Assembly (NCBI GenBank): GCA_031289515.1
Contig: JAITPH010000063.1
Coordinates: 1 to 16,288 of the forward strand
DNA: 16,288 nucleotides
Direction of reading: 5' to 3'
Source of the DNA: Tannerella sp.
GTDB lineage: Bacteria; Bacteroidota; Bacteroidia; Bacteroidales; Tannerellaceae
In this document: positions 1-6,941 of the stretch, piece after piece
How positions within the stretch are numbered: the stretch's first letter is position 1
Layout of the letters: each line of letters opens with the position of its first letter
The notes under the pieces: model-generated
Databases searched by the model: none
What the model was told of the DNA's origin: nothing
Seen by the model: only the letters and a program-made list of their open reading frames with translations
Position numbers and translations under genes: made by a program

Positions 1-737
1 GTTTTCAACGCATAAATCAGAGGCAGCGTGATTTTGCCTTCCAGTATGTCGTTTTTTGTCGGTTTTCCGATATTTTTGTCGTCGTAATAATCAAAAATAT
101 CGTCCTTGATTTGGAAGCAGTAACCCAGATATTCGCCGAAAATCCGGAATTTAGCAGCAATATCCGCCGAAGCGCCCGCCGATATTGCACCCATTTCGGC
201 ACAGGCTGAAATGAGAGCCGCCGTCTTTTTTCTGATCATCACGAAGTATTCGTCCTCGTCAATCGAATATTTATCGGCGTTATCCAATTGAGTCAGTTCG
301 CCTTCAGACAGTTCGCGGCATACTTCGGCAATGATTCTTATCAACGCAAGACTGCCCGCTTCGGTCGCTTTCAGGATAGCAATCGCCAGAATATAATCGC
401 CTGTAAGAACCGCTATCCGGTTGTCGAATATGGCGTTCAGAGACGGTACGCCGCGCCGCTGTTTGGTCTCGTCGACGACGTCGTCGTGAATAAGCGACGC
501 CGTATGGAGAATTTCAAAAATAAGCGCCGCTTTTTGCGTGATTTCGGTAACGTTACCAAAGGCTTTGGCAGAAAGCAGCAGTAACAACGGACGCACATGT
601 TTCCCGTTTGTTCGCAGAACATGCTCTATCGCTGATTTCAAAAGCGGATTCTCGCATTCGAGAGTATTCGAAAAATCCCGCTTGAATCGATCAAATTCTG
701 CTATTACAGGTCGAGCTATTTGTATTATTTCTTTCAT
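1..737 (-). CDS. ispB: Polyprenyl diphosphate synthase, trans-isoprenyl type (C-terminus beyond window edge)
   Basis: It condenses isopentenyl diphosphate units onto an allylic primer to make the long isoprenoid chain of quinones or similar lipids. The frame starts at the ATG at 737-735 and stays open for 245 codons to the window edge, so the last third or less is missing. Visible family landmarks are GKHVRP at residues 45-50, the first Asp-rich motif DDVVD at 85-89, KT at 171-172 and the second Asp-rich motif KDDIFD at 211-216, followed by KPTKND and GKITLP. The residue five before the first motif is Ala80; a small residue there is usual in long-chain synthases and a Tyr or Phe in short-chain ones, so a long product is inferred. 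It is divergent from polA, with a TATCTTTG box 20 bp upstream. The symbol follows the E. coli homologue; exact chain length is unknown. Confidence 0.93.
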   Translation of the reverse strand, partial: MKEIIQIARPVIAEFDRFKRDFSNTLECENPLLKSAIEHVLRTNGKHVRPLLLLLSAKAFGNVTEITQKAALIFEILHTASLIHDDVVDETKQRRGVPSLNAIFDNRIAVLTGDYILAIAILKATEAGSLALIRIIAEVCRELSEGELTQLDNADKYSIDEDEYFVMIRKKTAALISACAEMGAISAGASADIAAKFRIFGEYLGYCFQIKDDIFDYYDDKNIGKPTKNDILEGKITLPLIYALK

Positions 738-756
738 TTTGATAATTAATTCTCTG

Positions 757-764
757 CAAAGATA
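757..764 (-). promoter_or_regulatory. Bacteroidota -7 box for the polyprenyl synthase gene
   Basis: The minus strand reads TATCTTTG followed by C, a full match to TAnnTTTG. The expected transcript start is near 750, which leaves about 13 bases before the ATG at 737. No convincing -33 TTTG was found. For the divergent polA the only candidate is TACGCTTTG at 792-800, which has one base too many in the spacer. Confidence 0.6.
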
Positions 765-821
765 TGTAATTTATCAAGATTTTTATATTTTTACGCTTTG
801 AAATATCATAACAGATAATAT

Positions 822-3614
822 ATGAAACTACTATTAGTTGATGCTTATGCTCTGATTTACAGGTCATATTACGCTTTTCTCAAGAATCCGCGCTTCAATT
901 CGAAAGGCGTGAATACTTCGGCCGTTTTCGGCTTTGTGAACACGCTGGAAGATATAATCAGGCGTTTAGAGCCTACTCATGTCGCCGTCGGCTTCGATCC
1001 TTCGGGTCCGACTTTTCGCCATGAATTATTTGAAGAATATAAAGCCCAGCGGGAAAAAACGCCCGAAGTCATACGCCAGTCCGTGCCTGTCATAAGAGAC
1101 ATTATAGATGCGTACAACATTCCGGTGCTGGAAGTTCCGCGTTATGAAGCCGACGACGTCATCGGCACAATAGCGAAACAGGCTGAACGCGAAGGCTTTG
1201 AGGTCTACATGATGACGCCCGACAAAGATTACGGACAGTTGGTCTCGGAGCATATTTTCCAGTACCGTCCCAAATTCGGAGGCGATTACGAGACTTTGGG
1301 CGTGGACGAAGTCATCCGGAAATACGAACTGAAGTCAGTCTGCCAGATGATAGACTTGTTGGGACTGATGGGCGATTCGTCGGACAATATTCCCGGTTGT
1401 CCGGGAGTAGGGGAGAAAACGGCGCAAAAATTGCTTGCCGACTTCGATTCCATCGAGAATCTGCTCGTCAATACCGGTCAGTTGAAGGGAAGCCTTAAAA
1501 CAAAAATAGAAGAGAACGCCGAGCAAATCAGATTTTCCAAATTTCTGGCAACCATTGTTACCGACGTTCCGATCGCGTTTGACGCCGGATCGTGCGTCCG
1601 CAGGCAGCCCGACGAGAAGCGTTTGGCGGAACTGTTTACCGAGCTGGAGTTCAGGTCGTTTCTGACAAAACTTCAAAATAACGGACAACCCGAAAAGAAA
1701 GTTCCGAAGGTTGCGCAGCAGCTGTCTCTCTTCGATGAAATCGTCCCGGAAATTGAAAAAACGACGATTCCATCGGGAAATGATGCGCTCGACGACCTTG
1801 ACAACATAACGACCGTAACCCATAATTATAAACTCGCGGACAGCGAATCCAAAATCGTCGAACTGCTGAAGATATTGGAGAACCGGACGTCTTTCACGTT
1901 CGATACCGAAACGGACAGCGCCGATCCCGTCATATCGAAACTTGTAGGCATGTCGTTTGCAGTCAGGGCGTTTGAGGCGTGGTACGTTCCGGTACCCGGA
2001 GATTTCGACGAGGCAATGAGCATCGTATCCCGCTTTAAACCTGTTCTGGAAAATGATTCGATAGAGAAAACAGGTCAAAACATCAAGTTTGACATACTTG
2101 TATTGCGGAAATATGGCGTACAGGTACGCGGAAAGCTGTTTGATACAATGATAGCCCATTATCTGCTTAATCCCGAACTGCATCACGGCATGGACTATCT
2201 CGCCGAAACATACCTGCATTACAAGCCTGTGCCGATTGAAGCGCTGATAGGCGCCAAGGGCAAAAATCAGCAGACGATGCGCGATGTGGCGATTGAAACG
2301 GCGGCGGAATATGCTGCTGAAGACGCCGACGTGACGCTCAGACTGAGAAACTTCTTTGAGCCGGAACTGAAAAAAGATTCGGTGGAAAATCTCTTTTACG
2401 AAGTCGAAATGCCACTGATTTATGCACTTGTGGAGATGGAAGCGACCGGAGTAAAACTCGATACGGCGGCGCTTGACGGATTCTCGGTCAGTCTCACCGA
2501 AAAGTTGCAGACAGTGGAACGCGAGATTTACGAACTTGCCGGCTCGGAGTTTAACATCAATTCTACGAAGCAAGTGGGCGAAATACTTTTCGAGAAACTG
2601 AAAATAACCGACGACAAGGTAAAAAAAACGAGCAAGGGCGGCTTCAGCACAAGCGAGGAAACGCTTGAAAAACTGCGCCACAAACATCCGATAGTAGCGA
2701 AACTGCTCGATTATCGCGGCATGAAAAAGTTGCTGGGCACTTACGTCGACGCCCTTCCGAAACTGATAAACCCCGAAACAGGCAAGATTCATACTTCGTT
2801 CAATCAGGCGGTGACTTCGACCGGAAGGCTCAGTTCGACGAATCCCAATCTTCAGAACATTCCGGTGCGCGACAGGATGGGCAGGGAAATCCGGAAGGCT
2901 TTCATTGCGGACGACAGCGATTGCATCCTGTTTTCGGCGGATTATTCGCAGATTGAACTTCGCGTGATGGCTCATCTTAGCGGCGACGAAAACATGATAG
3001 AAGCGTTCAATAACGGAGCCGACATACATGCTTCGACGGCGGCGAAAATATATGGCGTGTCCGATGAAAACGTGACGTCCGACATGCGACGGAAGGCTAA
3101 CACGGCCAATTTCGGGATAATATACGGAATATCCGTGTTCGGACTTGCCGAGCGCCTGACGATTCCGCGTGCGGAGGCGAAGGCGCTGATCGACGGATAT
3201 TTCAAGACGTATCCGCGCATCAGTCAGTACATGGACGAATCCATCATGTACGCCCGCGAGAAGGGATACGTCGAAACCATCTTCAAACGGCGCAGATATT
3301 TGCCGGATATTCATTCCAACAATTCGGTTGTTCGCGGCTATGCCGAACGGAATGCCATTAACGCGCCGGTGCAGGGTAGCGCCGCCGATATCATCAAGGT
3401 TGCAATGGTACGGATTTACCGGCGTTTCGATTCGGAAAAGATAAAAAGCAAGATGATTTTGCAGGTGCACGACGAATTGAACTTCAACGTATGCAGGGAT
3501 GAATTGGAACAGGTACGCCGAATCGTCCTCGATGAAATGGAAGGAGCCATCAGGCTGAAAGTTCCGCTTATCGCCGATTGCGGCGCGGGAAACAACTGGT
3601 TTGAAGCTCACTGA
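822..3614 (+). CDS. polA: DNA polymerase I, with an Asn in place of the O-helix Lys
   Basis: Family A DNA polymerase for repair synthesis and Okazaki fragment maturation, 930 residues (E. coli 928). Three domains follow in order. A 5' nuclease (about 1-290) shows LLVDAYALIYRS, EADDVIG, TPDKDYGQLV and GDSSDNIPG. A 3'-5' exonuclease (about 330-520) keeps D361 and E363 (FDTETD), NIKFD and YAAEDAD, so proofreading looks intact. The polymerase domain has TGRLSS, motif A with D707 and E712 (SADYSQIELR), motif B at 756-769 and motif C with H883, D884 and E885 (QVHDEL). Motif B reads RRKANTANFGIIYG. With R756, F764 and Y768 aligned to E. coli R754, F762 and Y766, the residue matching invariant K758 is N760 (codon AAC at 3099-3101). 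All other catalytic residues checked are present. upp follows 37 bases downstream on the same strand. Confidence 0.97.
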   Translation: MKLLLVDAYALIYRSYYAFLKNPRFNSKGVNTSAVFGFVNTLEDIIRRLEPTHVAVGFDPSGPTFRHELFEEYKAQREKTPEVIRQSVPVIRDIIDAYNIPVLEVPRYEADDVIGTIAKQAEREGFEVYMMTPDKDYGQLVSEHIFQYRPKFGGDYETLGVDEVIRKYELKSVCQMIDLLGLMGDSSDNIPGCPGVGEKTAQKLLADFDSIENLLVNTGQLKGSLKTKIEENAEQIRFSKFLATIVTDVPIAFDAGSCVRRQPDEKRLAELFTELEFRSFLTKLQNNGQPEKKVPKVAQQLSLFDEIVPEIEKTTIPSGNDALDDLDNITTVTHNYKLADSESKIVELLKILENRTSFTFDTETDSADPVISKLVGMSFAVRAFEAWYVPVPGDFDEAMSIVSRFKPVLENDSIEKTGQNIKFDILVLRKYGVQVRGKLFDTMIAHYLLNPELHHGMDYLAETYLHYKPVPIEALIGAKGKNQQTMRDVAIETAAEYAAEDADVTLRLRNFFEPELKKDSVENLFYEVEMPLIYALVEMEATGVKLDTAALDGFSVSLTEKLQTVEREIYELAGSEFNINSTKQVGEILFEKLKITDDKVKKTSKGGFSTSEETLEKLRHKHPIVAKLLDYRGMKKLLGTYVDALPKLINPETGKIHTSFNQAVTSTGRLSSTNPNLQNIPVRDRMGREIRKAFIADDSDCILFSADYSQIELRVMAHLSGDENMIEAFNNGADIHASTAAKIYGVSDENVTSDMRRKANTANFGIIYGISVFGLAERLTIPRAEAKALIDGYFKTYPRISQYMDESIMYAREKGYVETIFKRRRYLPDIHSNNSVVRGYAERNAINAPVQGSAADIIKVAMVRIYRRFDSEKIKSKMILQVHDELNFNVCRDELEQVRRIVLDEMEGAIRLKVPLIADCGAGNNWFEAH

Positions 3615-3651
3615 ACGGACAGAAATTAAACAATAAACACAAATACAGAGT

Positions 3652-4275
3652 ATGCTACACATTATTGATCATCCGCTGATTCGGCACAAGCTGACAATTA
3701 TGCGCATGAAAAGTACGGGGTCGAAAGACTTTCGCGAATTGCTGAAAGAGATTTCAATGTTGATGGGTTACGAATTGACCCGCGAACTGCCGCTGTCGGA
3801 GATAGAAATCAGGACGCCGCTGAGGACGATGAAATCGAACGTTATTGCCGGCAAGAAACTTGCAATAGTTCCGATATTGAGGGCGGGACTTGGCATGGTG
3901 GACGGACTGTTGAGCCTGTTGCCGGTCGCCAAGGTAGGGCACATAGGTTTGTACCGCGATCATGAGACGTGCGAACCGGTTTTTTATTACTGCAAAATGC
4001 CGTTCGACATCGAACAGCGCGAGGTGATAGTATGCGACCCGATGCTGGCAACAGGAGGAAGCGCCGTCGCCGCTATCGGTCGATTGAAGGAATACCGGTG
4101 TTCGTCGATTCGCCTGATGTGCCTTGTGGCTGCGCCGGAAGGGGTGAAAAAGGTGCAGGACAGTCATCCGGATGTCGATATTTATACTGCGTCCTGCGAC
4201 GAGGGTCTCGATGAAAACGCTTATATTTTGCCCGGCTTGGGCGATGCGGGCGACAGAATTTTCGGAACAAAATGA
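3652..4275 (+). CDS. upp: Uracil phosphoribosyltransferase
   Basis: Converts uracil and PRPP to UMP in pyrimidine salvage, in the cytoplasm. At 207 residues it has the normal UPRT length. Landmarks are the N-terminal HPLIRHKLT, RTPL at about 55-58, the PILRAGLGM loop, the PRPP-binding signature starting at D129 (DPMLATGGSA), and the C-terminal LPGLGDAGDRIFGTK that ends UPRT proteins. The start is the first ATG after polA and gives the canonical N-terminus MLHIIDHPLIRHK. Its stop overlaps the start of the downstream exonuclease gene (AAATGATGA), so the two are probably translated from one message. Identification is secure. Confidence 0.97.
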   Translation: MLHIIDHPLIRHKLTIMRMKSTGSKDFRELLKEISMLMGYELTRELPLSEIEIRTPLRTMKSNVIAGKKLAIVPILRAGLGMVDGLLSLLPVAKVGHIGLYRDHETCEPVFYYCKMPFDIEQREVIVCDPMLATGGSAVAAIGRLKEYRCSSIRLMCLVAAPEGVKKVQDSHPDVDIYTASCDEGLDENAYILPGLGDAGDRIFGTK

Positions 4276-4778
4276 TGAAAGATTTTGCCGCTATTGACTT
4301 TGAGACTGCAAACCCTCGCCGGTCGAGCATTTGCAGCGTGGGCGTCGTTATTGTGCGAAACGGCGTTATTACGGAGAAGATTTACCGGTTGATTCGTCCG
4401 GAGCCGGAATGGTATTCGTTCTGGAACACGCGCGTTCACGGTTTGACCGCCGCCGATACTGCCTGTTCGCCGGTGTTTTCGCAGGTTTGGGCAGAGATTG
4501 AGCCTAAGATTGAAGGATTGCCGCTCGCGGCGCATAACAGCATGTTCGACGAAGGCTGTCTGCGGGATGCGTATCGCACATACCGTATGGACTATCCCGA
4601 CTATATGTTCCATTGCACGTGCAGGGCTTCGCGGAAAGTGTTCGGCAAAAGTCTGCCGAATCACCGGTTGCAGACGGTAGCCGCTCACTGCGGTTACGAT
4701 TTGACAAGCCATCATCACGCCCTCGCCGACGCGGAGGCTTGCGCCGTGATTGCGTTGCGGGTTTTTGATGATTTATGA
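4272..4778 (+). CDS. DnaQ-like DEDDh 3'-5' exonuclease
   Basis: A stand-alone exonuclease domain of 168 residues, related to the DNA polymerase III epsilon subunit and the PolC exonuclease. All catalytic positions can be read: Exo I D9 and E11 (AIDFETA), Exo II D93 (AHNSMFD), and Exo III H148 and D153 (HHALADAEACA), the H-x4-D spacing of the DEDDh subgroup. The protein is too short to hold a further domain. ATG at 4272 overlaps the upp stop codon; a second ATG at 4275 is equally possible. Overlap with upp and closeness to polA suggest co-expression and perhaps a repair or nucleic-acid turnover role, which is inference. It could act on DNA or on short RNA (oligoribonuclease-like activities occur in the superfamily). 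Confidence 0.9.
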   Translation: MMKDFAAIDFETANPRRSSICSVGVVIVRNGVITEKIYRLIRPEPEWYSFWNTRVHGLTAADTACSPVFSQVWAEIEPKIEGLPLAAHNSMFDEGCLRDAYRTYRMDYPDYMFHCTCRASRKVFGKSLPNHRLQTVAAHCGYDLTSHHHALADAEACAVIALRVFDDL

Positions 4779-4791
4779 TTGACGCGCTTGT

Positions 4792-4901
4792 CTGTCATTG
4801 CGGGGCGGTGACTGTCATAGATAGGAACAGCGTGTCCGTCATGTCGACCGGAGGGTGGTGACTGTCATTGCGGGGGCGGTGACCGTCATTGGTAGAGGTA
4901 T
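4792..4901. repeat. Degenerate tandem array of the cYGTCAT half-site
   Basis: Five units starting with CTGTCAT or CCGTCAT begin at 4792, 4812, 4836, 4862 and 4883, and the full palindromic repeat starts at 4902 as a sixth. Spacings are 20, 24, 26, 21 and 19 bp. Units 1 and 4 are nearly the same (CTGTCATTGCGGGGCGGTGA, with one extra G in unit 4). The array lies in the gap between convergent genes. No coding region is supported here. Confidence 0.7.
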
Positions 4902-5042
4902 CCGTCATTGCGAGGAACGAAGCAATCCGGAAATATACAAGGCACCGGATTGCTTCGCAAGCTCGCAAGGATGACGGCAATCAGTCCTTTATTGGCAAAG
5001 CATTTGCGCGTTTTTGCCATTATAAGAAGCGAAGCAATCCGG
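4902..5042. repeat. Dispersed palindromic repeat, copy 1
   Basis: The left arm 4902-4930 begins CCGTCATTGCGAGGAACGA and ends GCAATCCGG. The right arm 4945-4977 is its imperfect reverse complement, beginning CCGGATTGCTTCGC and ending GGATGACGG, with a 14-base loop. The following bases to 5042 contain CCTTTATTGGCAAAGCATTT and a third partial arm ending AGCGAAGCAATCCGG; this tail is shared with the copy near 15000. The hairpin lies between two convergent genes, so it may also help end transcription, though no T-run follows it. Confidence 0.85.
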
Positions 5043-5089
5043 AAACGAATTGAGAATAGATATTGTACAATATACAATAACTGCCCAAA

Positions 5090-5833
5090 TCAGTCTGAAA
5101 CACGTTCTCCAAAAATATGCGATGACAAAGACTTCTTCCGTTTGAGCCAGTATTGCCGTTCCGGTTCGGGATAGTGTTCTATTGCATAACGCAACGAAGT
5201 GCGCGGCATTGTCGCAGCATGTTCTTCGAGGAACGAGGAAAGCGTTTTGACGTCGTATTTACCGATTTCGCGAAGCGTCCAGCCGACAGCTTTGCGTATG
5301 ATGTCATGTCTATACATCAGCAGTATCTTCGACAGTTTCAGAGTATCGTCAAAATCGCCGTTCCGGATAAAGGCAAAAGTCGAAACGATAGAGATACGCC
5401 GTTCCCAGATATTGTTGCCGACAGCAAGTTTATACAAGACATCCCTCTCCTTATCAATCAAATAGCCACCTAAAACAACCGGACAGGAAAGGTCGACCAG
5501 ATCCCAGTTATTAACAGAAGAAATATGATCAAGATAAAACTTGAAGATTTCTTCGCGCCGCTCTTCGGACGACGACTTAAAGCGCTCGCATAGAATAATC
5601 AAAGCGCACAATCTGGCCTCATGATACTTACTGCCAAGCAGTTTTTCTATTTCGGCAATGGGAGTTTGAAGATGCGCCTTGGCTACCTTTCGGGTCTGAG
5701 GCACGACAACGCCTATGAACACGTCTCCCTCGCCGTACTGACCCTTTCCTGTTTTGAAGAAACGCTGCAATGTAGCAGCCCTTTCCTTAGTTCCGATCGA
5801 CTGTAATTCCGATAAAATAATAGATGCGTTCAT
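5090..5833 (-). CDS. AlkD-like DNA alkylation repair glycosylase
   Basis: An all-helical HEAT-like repeat protein of 247 residues from the DNA alkylation repair family, which removes alkylated bases such as 3-methyl or 7-methyl purines. Key positions of Bacillus cereus AlkD (W109, D113, R148, W187) line up with W110 and D114 (NNWDLVD), an Arg of WERR at 143-146, and W185 (VGWTLRE). The early VVVPQTRKVAK and the later YRHDIIRKAVGW are typical of the family. The start is the only good ATG, 13 bases after the stop of the upstream dehydrogenase gene, so the pair is likely co-transcribed. The C-terminus LSSHIFGERVSD ends about 50 bp from the repeat region. Family is secure; the actual lesion range is unknown. 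Confidence 0.92.
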   Translation of the reverse strand: MNASIILSELQSIGTKERAATLQRFFKTGKGQYGEGDVFIGVVVPQTRKVAKAHLQTPIAEIEKLLGSKYHEARLCALIILCERFKSSSEERREEIFKFYLDHISSVNNWDLVDLSCPVVLGGYLIDKERDVLYKLAVGNNIWERRISIVSTFAFIRNGDFDDTLKLSKILLMYRHDIIRKAVGWTLREIGKYDVKTLSSFLEEHAATMPRTSLRYAIEHYPEPERQYWLKRKKSLSSHIFGERVSD

Positions 5834-5846
5834 ATATGAATCATTT

Positions 5847-6815
5847 TTAAGGACTTAATACTCTGTTTATCGGGCGGTCGTTTTCGAAGAATCCTATAAC
5901 ATTATTACTAACCGCCTTAGCCATTTCGATGCGCGAAAATGTAGTTTGCGTCCCGATATGCGGCGTAAGCGTCACGTTTTCCATTGAGAGCAGTTCATCG
6001 GAAGGATGGTCGCCAAACTCGAACATATCCAGTCCTGCTCCATGGATACGGCCTTCTTTCAAAGCTCCGACAAGCGCTTTCTCGTCGACCAGCTGACCGC
6101 GTGAAGTATTTATCAGAATGGCCGTCGGTTTCATCATGTTCAATTCCCTCTCGCCTATAATATGATATGTATCAGGCGTATACGGCGCATTGACGGATAC
6201 AAAGTCAGCCGTTTCGAGCAGCGAATCGAAAGTAACGTATTGAGCGCCAGTTGCAGCTTCTTCATCCAAATCATACCGTCGGCGATTATGATAAATCACT
6301 TTCATTCCGCAAGCCAGCGCCCTCCGGCAGAGCGCTTTCCCGATGCGTCCCATGCCAATGATACCGAGCGTCGCCCCGGTAACCGGCAAGCCGAGATTTT
6401 CGAGCACGCCGACTTTCATGTTTTTGCCCAAGGCACGCAGTTTGCGGTCGCACTCGGTCACTCTGCGCGCAGTGTCGATTATCAGGGCGAGAGCGATATT
6501 TGCCGTCGGATCGGTTGTCGGACCCGGAGTATTAGCCACCGTCAGACCGCGTTCCAATGCGTAGACCACATCAATATTGTTATAGCCCACCGCATAGTTG
6601 GCGACAATCCGCAACTTCTTTCCCCTGTCAATCAACGCCTTATTCACCGGAAAATCGAACATCGGACACAAAGCGTCGTATTCCGGTATTATCTCCATAA
6701 CTTCGTTATATCCGAGGTCTTTATCTCCCGAAGGAAATGTCGTGTCGTACTTTTCTTCCAACTCGACAAAACCCTCGCGGAACATGTTGTATGTCACAAG
6801 TATTTTCTTTTTCAT
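5847..6815 (-). CDS. D-isomer-specific 2-hydroxyacid dehydrogenase
   Basis: A cytoplasmic NAD(P)-dependent oxidoreductase of 322 residues, most like glyoxylate/hydroxypyruvate or 2-ketogluconate reductases. The substrate loop is NYAVGYNNID (73-82). The cofactor fold has GMGRIG at 154-159. The catalytic triad is R239 (INTSRG), E266 (LDMFEF) and H286 (TPHIGT). The stretch HNRRR after the second beta strand (176-180) puts Arg where the NADP 2'-phosphate is usually held, so NADP preference is inferred. NTPGPTTDPTAN replaces the more common NTPGVLTDxTAE form. A perfect TACTTTTG box lies 26 bp upstream of the ATG, and the AlkD-like gene follows 13 bases after the stop. The exact substrate cannot be told from sequence. 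Confidence 0.92.
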   Translation of the reverse strand: MKKKILVTYNMFREGFVELEEKYDTTFPSGDKDLGYNEVMEIIPEYDALCPMFDFPVNKALIDRGKKLRIVANYAVGYNNIDVVYALERGLTVANTPGPTTDPTANIALALIIDTARRVTECDRKLRALGKNMKVGVLENLGLPVTGATLGIIGMGRIGKALCRRALACGMKVIYHNRRRYDLDEEAATGAQYVTFDSLLETADFVSVNAPYTPDTYHIIGERELNMMKPTAILINTSRGQLVDEKALVGALKEGRIHGAGLDMFEFGDHPSDELLSMENVTLTPHIGTQTTFSRIEMAKAVSNNVIGFFENDRPINRVLSP

Positions 6816-6840
6816 ACGCGAACAGTCATCTTATTTCATA

Positions 6841-6848
6841 CAAAAGTA
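6841..6848 (-). promoter_or_regulatory. -7 box for the dehydrogenase-alkD pair
   Basis: The minus strand reads TACTTTTG, a full match to TAnnTTTG. The expected start of transcription is near 6834, giving a leader of about 18 bases. At -33 spacing the minus strand has TGTG (6868-6873 area), one mismatch from TTTG. It faces the rnr promoter, with 42 bp between the two boxes. Confidence 0.65.
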
Positions 6849-6890
6849 CTGAAAATTTGCAATTATCACACACATATCACAAAAAAAACG

Positions 6891-6898
6891 TACTTTTG
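6891..6898 (+). promoter_or_regulatory. -7 box for rnr
   Basis: TACTTTTG followed by CA matches TAnnTTTG in full. Transcription would begin near 6905 and the rnr ATG is at 6942. The leader includes ATATCAGGTGATAT (6908-6921), a small inverted repeat that could form a 5-bp hairpin. No -33 TTTG was found at the usual distance. Confidence 0.65.
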
Positions 6899-6941
6899 CA
6901 ACGTCTTATATCAGGTGATATAAAAATAAAACGTTTAAATA

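Noticed and set aside
1335..3662. A 775-codon open frame on the minus strand opposite polA
   Set aside because: It lies entirely antisense to a clear polA, shows no domain, and is rich in His, Arg and Phe as expected from reading the complement of a biased coding frame.
4795..5174. Small frames in the repeat region (with peptides like RIASFLAMTD)
   Set aside because: These are translations of the GTCATTGCGAGG repeat, a known source of spurious hypothetical proteins.
6162..6923. A 253-codon plus-strand frame over the dehydrogenase gene
   Set aside because: It is antisense to a gene with an intact catalytic triad and it runs through both divergent promoters.
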